This document shows positions 46,916 through 57,263 of a DNA stretch of 64,000 bases, in pieces. The translations under genes and the position numbers were made by a program. The stretch covers positions 682,001 to 746,000 of the forward strand of contig NC_066301.1 in the NCBI RefSeq assembly GCF_905404315.1. Direction: 5' to 3'. The DNA is from Leptidea sinapis (taxonomy: Eukaryota; Arthropoda; Insecta; Lepidoptera; Pieridae). Under the pieces are notes generated by a model, which was not told the DNA's origin, ran no database searches, and saw only the letters and a list, made by a program, of their open reading frames with translations. Positions within the stretch are counted from its first letter, which is position 1. Every line of letters begins with the position of its first letter.

Positions 46916-47374
46916 TATTTTGAAATAACATATAATAATTGAAATTAGTAAAAAGAAATTAAATTAAGTAATGATATAAATGATATTTAGAAAAATGTTA
47001 ATTGAGTGTTGTATCTGAAAAGAAGTTTTATATGCTTACGCTTTCATTGTATTGTTTAAGCATAGAAATCACTGTATCTAAAAAGAGCAACTGAAAAGAA
47101 AGTGTAACATTATTTATCCCAGTGCTCAATAAGTAGAAATAAAAATAAAGAAAAGTAGGTTAAGAGAGTAGACAAAATAGGAAAATGGGAGTTCCACCCA
47201 TTCCGGAAAGAAAGATGATGTATGTAAGTAAAAACAAGAATGCAGCATGGAAGTACAAGAGGCATGAAATACGAGAACTGGTATGAAATAGACAGAATAG
47301 GCTCCAATGATGTGTTGGAGGTAGTTTCAGAATAAAAAATAAAAATAACGTAACCTAGGTTAAATTAGGTAATT
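46916..47374. other. AT-rich stretch with no recognised feature
   Basis: No coding frame with family signatures, no strong repeat. A 65-residue minus-strand frame at 47110-47307 is hydrophobic but has no support. Around 47360 the sequence becomes telomere-like (ttaaattaggt). Confidence 0.5.
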
Positions 47375-47394
47375 TAACCTAACCTAACCTAACC
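47375..47394. repeat. Telomere-type tract (CCTAA)3
   Basis: Three CCTAA units plus partial ones, preceded by ttaggt on the opposite strand sense at about 47360-47370. It sits directly in front of a TRAS/SART-like coding fragment. Confidence 0.8.
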
Positions 47395-47397
47395 GAG

Positions 47398-47730
47398 AAA
47401 CCGCACCCCGCAGAACAGATCCACTTGGAGTTCAAAGGCGTCGTAGACCAGGAACAATTAGACAGTTATAGTGACTTCAACATTCGCATTTTCACTGTAG
47501 TAAGATTGATGGAAAAGTCGGAACCTCGTTATCTTTCTGGGATAGCGAGACCGAAACCAGAACCGACAAGCTTACTTTACCAAACTACTGTACCGTCTAC
47601 CAGGCTCTGTTAGCAATTCAAAAGGCAAGTGAGGAAATTCTGCGGAGGCGCGAGAACTCGTTCGCAATCCATAGTAATTCAATGGCGGCACTCCAAACAA
47701 TCACAAACAATCAGAGCACTCATAACCTAA
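47398..47730 (+). pseudogene. TRAS/SART-like RNase H fragment
   Basis: The plus strand carries LEFKGVVDQEQLDSYSD, then in a shifted frame SKIDGKVGTSLSFWD, KLTLPNYCTVYQALL, ASEEILRRRENSFAIH and SMAALQTITNNQSTH. This order is the RNase H domain that follows the RT in R1-clade telomeric elements. The catalytic TDGS is damaged by a small deletion near 47498. The fragment starts right after the telomere-type tract, so it looks like a separate, 5'-truncated insertion. Its 3' edge is unclear, perhaps near 47760. Confidence 0.72.
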
Positions 47731-47849
47731 AAACCAGAAAAAACAAGAGCACCTTAATTCGTCAGAACAAAAATGTGTGTTATACGTAAAGCGCTGCCTA
47801 AGAACGAATTCCCTAGAGATGTGGAACAATCATATAACAATAGTATCAG

Positions 47850-48106
47850 TGAGCGCAGTACAAAGTGAGTGCATTTAAGTTATGAATATATATAATCACT
47901 GTAGTTATATTCTTCAATATTATCGGCTCTTAGACACACGCGCCCACTCACTTCCGTCGCTCACAGCAGGCTGACTGTATCACGACCGCGCAGATGACGT
48001 AATGCTTCCTTCTCTTCCACTCACATACATTACAACGAGTACGTTGACTTTGAGAACTATCTTTTAGATGACGTTTCTAGGCTATCGTGAATTCACATAC
48101 ACTACA
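47850..48106 (-). mobile_element. Possible LTR of the decayed gypsy element
   Basis: On the minus strand the stretch starts TGTAGTGTATGTG just after a purine-rich run (aataaaataaggga) and ends near CTCA at 47850, so it has TG...CA ends at about 257 bp. It lies immediately downstream of an integrase remnant in the same orientation. Its partner LTR is not seen, so the limits are tentative. Confidence 0.42.
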
Positions 48107-48239
48107 TCCCTTATTTTATTATTTTTTGTCTAAGCAAAAAATTTATAGATTACACCGTAACTTCTGATTACACGATTGAAAATTAACTACAATTTTATTT
48201 TTATTATGTATAATATAAATATATGATATCAATACATAC

Positions 48240-49250
48240 ATAAAGTTATTCCTTCTTCGGTCTTTTATTTAATTCTGGTCTTTTAAATCCTGATCATCTT
48301 CGACCTCCTCTTCTGAACTTCCTCCAACTACCATTTATAAATTCTATCCATCGATTTCTTTGTTCAGAGATTTCCATTTTCATTTATAATATGTTGTGTC
48401 TTATCTGCTGTACTCTTGTATCGTTTGTTACTTCCATTATTATTCTCTCCATTATCATCTCCATTATTTATTTTTGTAGTTAATCGTATGTGTGGCTGTA
48501 TCAAAACTAAGACTTAGTTTATTCATTTTATTAGCATTCATCACATCATACACCTTTTCTCCTACTTGTATGTCAGCATCTGGTGTTCATCGACTTTTAT
48601 CTGTACATTCTCTCTCTTTTTCTTTTGGTCATTTATCTTCATCTCATACATTCATGTCTCCAAAGTTTTGTTCTGCAATATATATCATCGAAATCTTGTC
48701 CCTAATTTTTCATTGAAAGAATTATAGCTCTGCTAGTGTTTCTCAAGTAAATATGTGGGGTGCTATTAAACATTGTCAAATAGTTTGTCAATGCTTCTTC
48801 CTCTTTCTCTTCTATTTCTAAAGAAATTTCTTTAAGTTAGCGAATCATTCACTTAGTGATTACGACGTGCTCTGATTACCTTGTACCTAGAATAGTAATC
48901 AATTTAAACTAACAGGTACTCACCACTTGGTAACGGACCTATAAAGACATAAAAGGCATTTATTCTCTCAAAATAGATTATTTTAGAATTCCTTTTGATT
49001 TCATCTCCATTATACTAGACACAACTACCGCTTCGGATAAGATCTATGGCGATATCAACCCAGGATTTGCTGGGGAATTCTCTCCTCTTAAGGGGCTGTG
49101 GTAGATTTGGTGTGTCATAATTTACAGGACCATAATCAATTTTCCACATCCTTGTCATAGCCACCAAACTTTCGCTCTAAGTCTAGGCTTCATCGCGACC
49201 ATTCCAGGATGGCCTGCCAAAAGTCACACTAGCTACTGACGAAGCGTCCG
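48240..49250 (-). pseudogene. Decayed Ty3/gypsy integrase
   Basis: Translated on the minus strand in changing frames, the region gives HPGMVAMKPRLRAKVWW (zinc domain), KRREFPSKSWVDIAIDL (start of the core, first D), IGPLPSGEYLL, DYYSRYKVIRARR, then YLTMFNSTPHIYLRN and DIQVGEKVYD near the C-terminus. The part that should contain the second D and the E of the DDE triad is absent. There are many stops and shifts. It belongs to a different gypsy lineage from the element at 31252-33538 and is far older by its decay. Confidence 0.62.
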
Positions 49251-49486
49251 TTTGGAATGCTTTCGATTGGAATACTTCTTATTTATAGTACTCCAGAATA
49301 AAAACACATTGACTATTCTTCCATTTGTACGTATGCGCCGTCACTTCAAACGTTGCACGCTTTTGATACTCAGAGCATAAACTGAGAAAAATCACAAAAT
49401 TGGATGCAGTTTTGTCCATTCATGGACAACCATCAGACGTCCTCCAAATGGCGTGTCGAACGTTATGGACATTGGCAATTAGCCGC

Positions 49487-49668
49487 GGATGACGCCCATT
49501 TGGATTTGATTCAGGAACGTCAATCCGTTTGGAACTCCAATAGGCCGCATTTTACGTCCATTAGGATTTAATTCACGGATGTCAATCCGTTTGGAACTCC
49601 AATAGGCCGCTGTTGACGTCCATTACGATTTGATTCACGGATGTCAATCCGTTTGGAACTCCAATGCT
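49487..49668. repeat. 62-bp tandem repeat, three copies
   Basis: Units starting at about 49500, 49562 and 49624 share gatttgattcacggatgtca, atccgtttggaactccaat and aggccgc...gacgtccat. The copies differ by a few bases. Flanking sequence keeps partial units (ggacgtcatc/gatggacgt). No coding signal; 49251-49486 shows nothing else. Confidence 0.85.
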
Positions 49669-50689
49669 GGACAACATCCATTCATTTGCTTTGATGGACG
49701 TATCATTAATGGGCACCGTTCTGAAATTTGCAAATGGTTTAAATGTGGAAAGATCTCACCAACTGCGTTACCAACACACAGATCGCACTCCAGGGTCGTT
49801 TGCTAATGGTCTGTGTTAGAATACTGCGGAAGTCATCACTCGCCATTCTATGCAGATGCACTGCAGCGCACTCGTACAATATGAAAACAAAGAGAAAAAA
49901 AACATTACGAAGTACAAGTGTAAGCATCTAACACCTAGATTTAAAAAAATTAAAAGATGGAAATTTTATATTGGGCTGTTAAGATCTTAATTCTACTTTC
50001 CAGTATGTTTACGACAGAATATAAAATTAACAGGAAACAACACGTTACCGAATATTTTAATTGTCAAGTGTAGTACTGTGGTAAGTAACACTAATTGCTC
50101 GACACTTGCCATCTTGTATCAAAGTAAATATGAGATCTAGCTTTATTTAACACGGTATCTTTTTCAAAATCGACAAAAAATTACGATTGCAGTTTTATTA
50201 ATTTTGTGGGAACATTACCGTTTTTTTTTTTTCACTTTGCGTTTTCTAAAAAGCAGCTGGGCGAGTCGGACACACCATTAATAAAACAGTACAAATTCCA
50301 CAAAGCACACACTCGACAATAATATTGCGAGGTACATTGAAAATTTTGCATTATTTAGCTGATCTCTTCTACGTCACAATAATTATTAAAGGCTTTACAC
50401 AATGTATAAACCAAATCACGCAAATATGTATCGAGTGTGGGATAGCATTCACAATTGAAACTTGTATCTCGTATATGCGATCGCAATCTTCTAATAACGT
50501 TACGTTTTTAACTATGACAAATTAAACAGAAATGAGCTTTTTTTCATGGTGAGGATGGTAACGAGAAATAATGCGGGATGATATCACAAGGCTTTTTTTT
50601 TGCAGTAGCAATAAAACTCGATCTCGAATTTAAAATACCATCGAAATTGACATCGATAAAAATAAAATGTTGTAGTGGTTTGAATGTTA
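49669..50689. other. Non-coding stretch with a dispersed repeat
   Basis: About 49960-50200 resembles 63480-63720 (shared blocks gaaattttat, ctgttaa...ttaattc, actgtggtaa, tatttaacacgg...atcttt), so both are copies of one unidentified repeat. Open frames of 60-66 codons at 49743-49931 and 50325-50525 have no family signature. Nothing else is seen. Confidence 0.5.
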
Positions 50690-50880
50690 CCGGAAATTTT
50701 TAAAATTTTTATCTTGGGGGTCTGTCTTAATATGTCTATATTATTAAATACATAGGGTACCATATATCTATCTGTACGTTTACCGTAATAATTTGAGATT
50801 TTATTATTAATTAACTTTTGTTCCCTAACCCTTCTAGTATTATATTTATTATGCAGAGTCTCTTCATACCTATCATAGAA
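50690..50880 (-). pseudogene. LINE-D C-terminal end, separated from its body
   Basis: On the minus strand YDRYEETLHNKYNTRR, then REQKLINNKISNYYGKR and MVPYVFNNIDIL, resembling the last part of a LINE ORF2. The body of a minus-strand LINE ends abruptly at 52935 with a frame reading VEYYYSDK, which this piece would continue. The intervening 2.05 kb is a plus-strand LINE-E insertion. Short ctat-rich words at both edges (50870-50878 and 52929-52938) may be a decayed target-site duplication. Confidence 0.5.
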
Positions 50881-50884
50881 AATT

Positions 50885-51429
50885 TATAAAGTAGATTAAG
50901 TTCTGCTGCATACGCAGTAAAAAAGATTCGTTCCTTAACAGACATTGAAACTGCAAGATTGGTTTATTTTAGTTACTTTCACAGCATTATGTCATATGGT
51001 ATATTATTATGGGGTAATGCTGCTGATATTGATTCTATTTTCGGGCAATTTATGGTATTTATGGTATGGTATGGACCAGTAGAGTAGCTTAGATCTAAAT
51101 TTAAAGATTTTAAAATTATGACTGTTTCTAACCAATATATATATGAAAATTTAGTGTATGTTCATAAAAATGGCAATAAATTTCAAAAGGTATATGAAAA
51201 ACATAATATTAATACTCGAAACAAAAATAAACAGTTAATGCCCACTTCTAGGCTTAGTAAACTCGACAAGTCATTCATCGGTAATTGCGTTAGATTTTAT
51301 AATAAGCTTCCTGAGAACATAATGGAAATGTCTCTGAACAAGTTCAAAGCCTATATTAAACATAAACTTATGGAAAAATCATATTACAATTTAAAGGATT
51401 ATTTAGATGATAAGAAAACATGGGTATGA
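50885..51429 (+). pseudogene. LINE-E ORF2 C-terminal end
   Basis: The plus strand reads SSAAYAVKKIRSLTDIETAR then YFSYFHSIMSYGILLWGNA, followed after a small deletion near 51040-51100 by MTVSNQYIYENLVYVHKN, NTRNKNKQLMPTSRL, NCVRFYNKLPENIMEM and YLDDKKTW. This is the post-RT end of a LINE that I associate with Lepidoptera. The stop is at 51427-51429, followed by the 3' UTR. Confidence 0.82.
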
Positions 51430-52165
51430 ATTGCTCTAAAATATTTGAGCTTTAGTTACCCTTAATTAAATATAATAGTATTTATAATTGTGAATAATTT
51501 TTGAAAAATTTATAATTTATACTAAAAGCAAAATGGTCAAATTATAAGTGAGTGTTGTTGAATATAGTTTAGATGAACATTCTTGTTTTTAGTTATTTGG
51601 TTGAGTTCCTGTGACAGTTTTCATCATGCTCGCTTAAATGTCACTGCTTGTGGCGCCGACGTGGGACGGGTCGTTCCCTTCCCTAAAATATGGTCGAGGG
51701 AGGCGATGGCTGGCCCATGCGTCATGCTCGTGAACGGGCGCTGCTTGCGGTGGCAGGATGATCCTGTAGCCGGAAACTCTGCCTCATGGTTTTAAAATTA
51801 AAATTTTTATAATTGCTAATAAAATGGTCGCTAAATACCTTTATTTATTTACGGTGTGTGTGAATTGATGCATCTACTGTACCATGGCCTGGTATTATTG
51901 TTGATACAGTAGTAGTCGTCCGTGAATGTACTCAATAGCTCTTGTTTTTTACGTATTAATTTACATTTTTTTTGAGTATTTGTAGTTTGAGTATTATTGC
52001 TGCATCACTTTACATATATTGTAACTGAAATGATTTGTGAGTGATTGCCACAAAGACTTTCTTGCCACTTCTTATTAAAGCTCAACCCTCAAAGGAGGTG
52101 GATATAAAAAGAAAAGTCATTTCCTTGACCTGCCTGAATAAGGTGATTTTGATTAGATTACCCTA
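51430..52165 (+). mobile_element. LINE-E 3' UTR, first copy
   Basis: After the stop the element continues with an AT-rich part, a GC-rich block at about 51640-51780 (acgtgggacgggtcgt, gaggcgatggctgg), and ends gacctgcctgaataaggtgattttgattagatt. The same order is repeated at 52200-52930. Confidence 0.8.
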
Positions 52166-52199
52166 AAAGATTGAGCTTTTGATTACTGTTAGTAAAAAT

Positions 52200-52930
52200 A
52201 TAATATTAATTACAAGCTTAAGCAGAATTGTCAAATTGTAAGTAGAGTTATTTGGTGAGTATTGCATGATATTAGGATTATTTTATTGTTGTTTGCTGAG
52301 TTCTCGTAACAGATTTCATCAAGCTTTCTTAAATGTCACTGCTTGTGGTGGCGACATGGGACGGGTCGTCCCCTTCCCTAAAATATGGTTGAGGGAGGCG
52401 ATGGCTGGCTCATGCGTCATTCTCGTGAACGGGAGCTGCTTGTGGTGGCGGGATGATCCTGTTGCCGGGGACTAGGTTTCAGATTCTTAAAAGTTATTGT
52501 GTATATATATATATATATGTATGGATATATACATGTTTATTTATTTATAATCGCTTATAAAATGCTCACAGAATACCTTTATTGATTTATGGTGTATGTG
52601 GATAATGCAGCAACTGTACTCAATAACTTTTGTATTAATTTACATTTATTTTTTTGACTTACTCGTGTAAGACATTGACTATTTGACGTTTGAGTGTGTT
52701 TGTTGCATCATTTTACATTTTACATATTATATTGTAATTGTAATGATCTGTAAATCTTGATATAAAAGAGTGGCAATGAGTTTCTTGCTACTTCTTCTCA
52801 TTAGCTCAACCCTTTACGAAGTAGCGGTAGATTCAATAAGAAAAATATTTTATTTTTTTTGACATTCATAAGTGTCATTTTCGTGACCTACTTGAATAAA
52901 CTGATTTTGATTTGATTTGATTTGATTTAT
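52200..52930 (+). mobile_element. LINE-E 3' UTR, second copy with (GATTT)n tail
   Basis: It matches 51540-52165 in order: tttcatcaagctttcttaaatgt, the GC-rich block (52350-52470), gagtttcttgctacttctt, then gaataaactgattttgatttgatttgatttgattt. The GATTT tail at 52903-52928 is the family's 3' end. A (TA)n run at 52502-52518 is copy-specific. It is either a second 5'-truncated insertion or a tandem duplication. Confidence 0.82.
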
Positions 52931-52934
52931 CACT

Positions 52935-55440
52935 ATAGTAGTATTCCACGCCTATTAAATATTCGACCTTCTGTTCAATCGGTAGTATTTCAAAATACAA
53001 AATAACTTATTGTACTCTTTTTTGCATGCCATTTTTACTTTATTACTTACTCAATATTTAATCAACCGAATTTGTAGATTCTTAATGTCTCTAATGTAAG
53101 ATATAAATGTTCGCCCATTCACTACCAAACCATAATTAATCAATGAGTCTGCAAGCGCGTAGTATACGACTTTTAATGTGTCTAAATTTAATATTTTCTT
53201 TAAGTGATAAAATTTTCCTAGTACAGATCTTAATTTATAACAAACATTGGATACATGCATTGCCCAGTTAAAGTTTTTTTCAATGTTGAGACCTAAATAT
53301 TTGAAAATTGTTACATATTTCAGCATCATACAATTACTTGTATTATTACGTGTTTATTCCTATGTAAACAATCATATGTGTGTCCTATTATGGTAAGATG
53401 CTCTCGATTAATATTTTTTGCGTTTTTGTTATGTGGTGAATGTATATGCATGCATTTTGTTTTATTGAAATTAAGAATAATAGCGTTGTCATGAGCCCAC
53501 TTCGTGATATTTTGAAAGTCGATCTGCACGTTTTTTTGTACAATAGAGATATCTTTTGACCGGTATATTACACACATATCATCCGCATACATAAATACTT
53601 GACAGGTTTTAACTACGTTTGCCACACTATTGCCATGCATTACATACCCTACTGGCGCAAATACTGCTCCGGTCGGGACACCTCAACTCACTACTGCGTC
53701 CTCCCCAGCGACTCCATTTATGATAGTACGTATTTTCCTATGAGCCAAATAAACTTCAGCTTCTAAACTAATTATTAGTAGGGCCACGTATCCCGCATTC
53801 ATGCATGGCCTGTAGTAGTAGGTATATTATGGTCCAGAGTGTCGAAAGCCTTTTTGTAATCAATAAAGAGCGCTATCAGCTGTTCACCTGAGTCTAATGC
53901 TTCATTTACATACTCGGTAAAGCTGGTAAGGGCAGTGGTAGTGCTCCTTCCTTTTCTGAACCCGTGTTACGAGAATCCAAGAATTTACTTACTTGTCCCA
54001 CTATTATTTTTTCCTCGATTTTATCAATTACTGATAATATTGCTATAGGCCTATAGTTGGCGTATTCTATGTGGCTTCCGGACTTGTATATAGGGCGAAT
54101 AATAGCACTTTTAAGCTGGTCATGATATACGCCTTTCGTTAAACACGTATTAATGAAATTAGCTAATATGGGACTAAGCCTGGTGATTTTCTACTTGATA
54201 ATGAAATTATAATTTTTTCTACATCTGACGGCAATACCTTCATAAACCTGAAACTTACACTACTTTGACATACGTACTCCTGTCTATCTAAAAAAATTGT
54301 TTTACATATATGTTTAATATCATGTATTTCTTTTGTAAATGTCTGTGTAAAATTATTACAAATATCCTCGATGCTTTGTACTTTCCCTAAATGTTTCATA
54401 ATAACACTATCTAAACTAGTTTTATGCCGACCCAACCATTCATTTAAATTTTTCCATATTTTTCTAAAATCCCCATTACATTTTAAATATTTCTGACTGT
54501 CCATATTTATTCTTTGCCTCAATAATTAATTTATTAACTTTATTTCTATACCGTGTGTATTCTAAACGCTTATTCATGTTTTTTGGTTCCGCTTTCCAAA
54601 TTCTAAATAAGTAGTTTCTACGTATTAACATCGAATACAAGTTGTGATCTATCCATGGTTGTCTTAATCTTTTATTCTGTTCAGTTACAGTAACTTCACA
54701 AGCCTTATAAATATTATTAAAAATACTACACAATAATTGAAATAATATTAGTGGACATTCTAATACATACAGTTGCGTCCAATCGTACTCGTCAAACTTT
54801 CGTTGCACTAAAGAAAAAAGCCGCTCTAGTTGCCCGGACGTTTCAATTGATAACTTATCACTAATAATTGTTCGCCTAATGACACTGTCTTTACTGCTTG
54901 ATATTAAAGCGCGACTATCTCCTTCACTCTTAGACAAGTTTAATGACAGTCCTACTGCATGATGGTCCGACACGTGAGTTTCGAGTACAAATGAAGTTGC
55001 ATCGCCGTCTATGTATCTCGCTCGTACCCACACGTGATCCAAGCACGACGTGTCACTCCGCCCGTCCACTATCGCTTCGCGTGTAACTTCACTGCTGGGT
55101 ATTACGCATTGAAGGCCCCATTCACACAGGCTGTTTTTGTATTTCGTCGTTACTGGGTTTGTGATCCCGTTCAGAGTATTTATGTTGGTGTCGCCGATCA
55201 AGATTATATTTTCGGTATTTGGTATAGGTTTTATTATGTTTTGAAGTTCATATATAAAGGTTAACTTGTTTTTCTTTGGTGGTCGATATATGGCAAATAT
55301 ATATTTTGTTTTAGTCTTTCCACTTGTCAACTGCCCGTGAATTACTTCAACGGATGTTATATTTATTACTTGCGCCTCGAAGGCAAGAGAATCCTTGGCG
55401 TATATTAAAGATGTTAGATGAAAATTTTGGTAAATGAAAA
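52935..55440 (-). pseudogene. LINE-D: endonuclease and reverse transcriptase
   Basis: On the minus strand an endonuclease frame (55330-54476) has FAIYRPPKKNKLTFIYEL, IILIGDTNIN, SCLDHVW and THVSDHHAVG. A shifted frame (54522-54163) carries the linker ending SSRKSPGL. Then INTCLTKGVYHDQLK, SAIIRPIYKSGS and YANYRPIAILSVIDKIEE follow (about 54160-53990), a decayed stretch, and the frame 53640-53326 with the catalytic MYADD, then FKYLGLNIEKNFNWAMHVS and ALADSLINYGL (53329-53051). It breaks off at 52935 next to the LINE-E tail and appears to continue at 50880-50690. At least four frameshifts; inactive. Confidence 0.83.
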
Positions 55441-56080
55441 AAAAAATCCAAGAGATTTGAAAAATATTCAGTTCAACTAAGACGACAATATTATAAATAT
55501 AAATTTTCGGATGCGATGATATTATGACAGTGACTGACCAGATTATTGAAAAATGTGTACTCAGAAAGTACTCTGCGCAGGCAAAAAAAATACCTTAATC
55601 GAAGTTATTACCGAAGCAAATACTCCAAAGGTGAGACACAAAGAGATCCAAGAAGTTGAATCAAATAGATGAAGATATAAAACAAGCCAACGTGATAGAA
55701 GACTAAATTGATTACATTTTTAAAGTTCTCCCTAATGATATAATTACTTGTTTGGAAGATGGGAAGGAGAGGTGATTTAGAATGTCAACATAAATTAATT
55801 ACACACGAGACATGGTTAGAAATTAAAGAAAAAGAATATTAAACCGGAATGAAGTAAATAGTCCAGAAAAAGCCTTGGTTACTTATACAAGTGAAGTTCC
55901 TCTCAAGTTATTGACACAAAACGCCCTTTTACGTAACATGTAAAACAGCTTTAGAAGCGTAATGCGTATTAAAACTCGGATTTGACATAACCAAGTCGAG
56001 ACGACACTACGAATACCAATTCCACTTGAAGAAAACTAATTTAAAAAATAGACGATCTTCACTTCTTACTCCAATATCAA
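55441..56080. other. Unassigned degenerate sequence
   Basis: Plus-strand reading gives scattered protein-like pieces with many stops (for example KLGFDITKSRRHYEYQ near 55970-56020), suggesting an old coding remnant, but I cannot assign a family. No repeat structure is seen. Confidence 0.3.
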
Positions 56081-56086
56081 ATCAAA

Positions 56087-56283
56087 ATCACTTTATTCAT
56101 GTAGGTCAGGGAAATGACATTTATGAATGTCAAAAGTATTCTTTTCTGTTTATATTTACCCACACTTTGGAAAGAGTTGAGCTTTAATGTGAAGAGGTAA
56201 GAAACCCATTGCCAGTCTTTTAAAACAACATTTACAAATTCATCTTTTTACAAATCATATCAGTTACAATGTATGCAAAGTTT
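56087..56283 (-). mobile_element. LINE-E 3' end, truncated copy
   Basis: Its reverse complement reads cttcacattaaagctcaact ... gacattcataaatgtcattt, then gacctacatgaataaagtga and ttttgatttg, matching the ends of both LINE-E 3' UTRs. It is about 200 bp, 5'-truncated, on the minus strand. Confidence 0.75.
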
Positions 56284-56284
56284 G

Positions 56285-56611
56285 CCCTGTACTTTCCCCG
56301 GGGCGTAAAAGAATAGGGGAGTCCGAGGCCCAAGGGTGTCGTAAGAGGCGACTAAGGGCTTTTTAGAAGTGGGAGAGTCACGCTGCCGTCTTTTGACGAG
56401 AGCACAATCGGGCCAGACTCGTCCGGATTAATTACCACACTCGCGCAGAATACCGGCGTGAAGTTGCGGCCTAGTGCCGCTATGTTTCGCATAGGTTAGT
56501 GTCGAGGACCGGTAGCCATTCCCCCCCCCCCCTCCACCCGGATATCACAGCGGATCTTCAAAAGATTTTACCCCAGGAGGGTACCGGCTCTACCAGAGTC
56601 GGAACCCTTAA
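56285..56611 (+). mobile_element. LINE-A 5' leader fragment
   Basis: About 56350-56520 matches the reverse complement of about 41135-41310 closely (aagtgggagagtcacgctgc, aataccggcgtgaagt, tgccgctatgtttcgcat), and ggagggtaccggctc matches the leader next to 41090. It also includes the gtgtcgtaagaggcgact motif upstream that is lacking in the longer copy. A C run at 56521-56534 and a joint near 56611 lead straight into LINE-B coding sequence. Confidence 0.78.
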
Positions 56612-57127
56612 TAAGTGTCTTACGTACTAGGAGACTTCAACTCACATCCCGGTACCAGATTCGCTGATGAAATGTTATCATTTTGTACGGAACAGCAGTT
56701 GTTGTGTGCGGATATGGAGTTTCTAGGATCTAACTCTCATACCTTCACGTTTATGAGTGACGCCCATGGCTCACGACGCTGGCTAGACCACTGTCTAACT
56801 ACTTATGCTGCGTGGGACACAGTAAATAAAGTACAAGTAGACTACAATGTTAATTGGTCAGATCATTTCCCACTATTGATGTATTGTAATATGAATGTAA
56901 TCATATCAAAATCTAGAGTGACCGATGTGCCAAATATTATTAATACTAAGATAAAATGGGGTAAAAGAAATGATGAACAAATTGATCAGTATAATAAAAC
57001 ATGTAATTATAATTTTATGACTATGTCTCTGAACTGTGATAATTTATCTAGTGATATATGTTTTAATACGTCTATTGACACTTTTTATGCTAAAATTATA
57101 AATGTACTTTACACTGCATCCATTTAA
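56612..57127 (+). pseudogene. LINE-B second copy: endonuclease C-terminal half
   Basis: The frame begins inside the domain at LGDFNSHPGTRF, then SRRWLDHC and NWSDHFPLL, so the SDH motif is intact here, unlike in the first copy. It stops at 57127, and a further frameshift lies before the RT frame at 57264. The N-terminal half of the endonuclease and ORF1 are missing, replaced by the LINE-A leader fragment. Confidence 0.85.
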
Positions 57128-57263
57128 CTAGTGGTACTCGCTGTGGTCGTCAGAAAAACAAAAAAGTAGTGGGCTGGAACTACCAAGTCATGCAAAAGCG
57201 CGCCAAGACTTCACATGTTGGCTTAATAACGGTAAGCCTAGAACCGGTTTTATATTTGAAAGA

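Noticed and set aside
47110..47307. Hydrophobic 65-residue minus-strand frame
   Set aside because: T-rich sequence gives hydrophobic codons by chance; no family or context support.
48492..48716. A 74-residue plus-strand frame with a hydrophobic start that looks like a secreted protein
   Set aside because: It is antisense to the decayed gypsy integrase, which explains the sequence better.
55441..56080. A possible transposase or gag pseudogene
   Set aside because: Protein-like pieces are too short and scattered to name a family by eye; left as unassigned.
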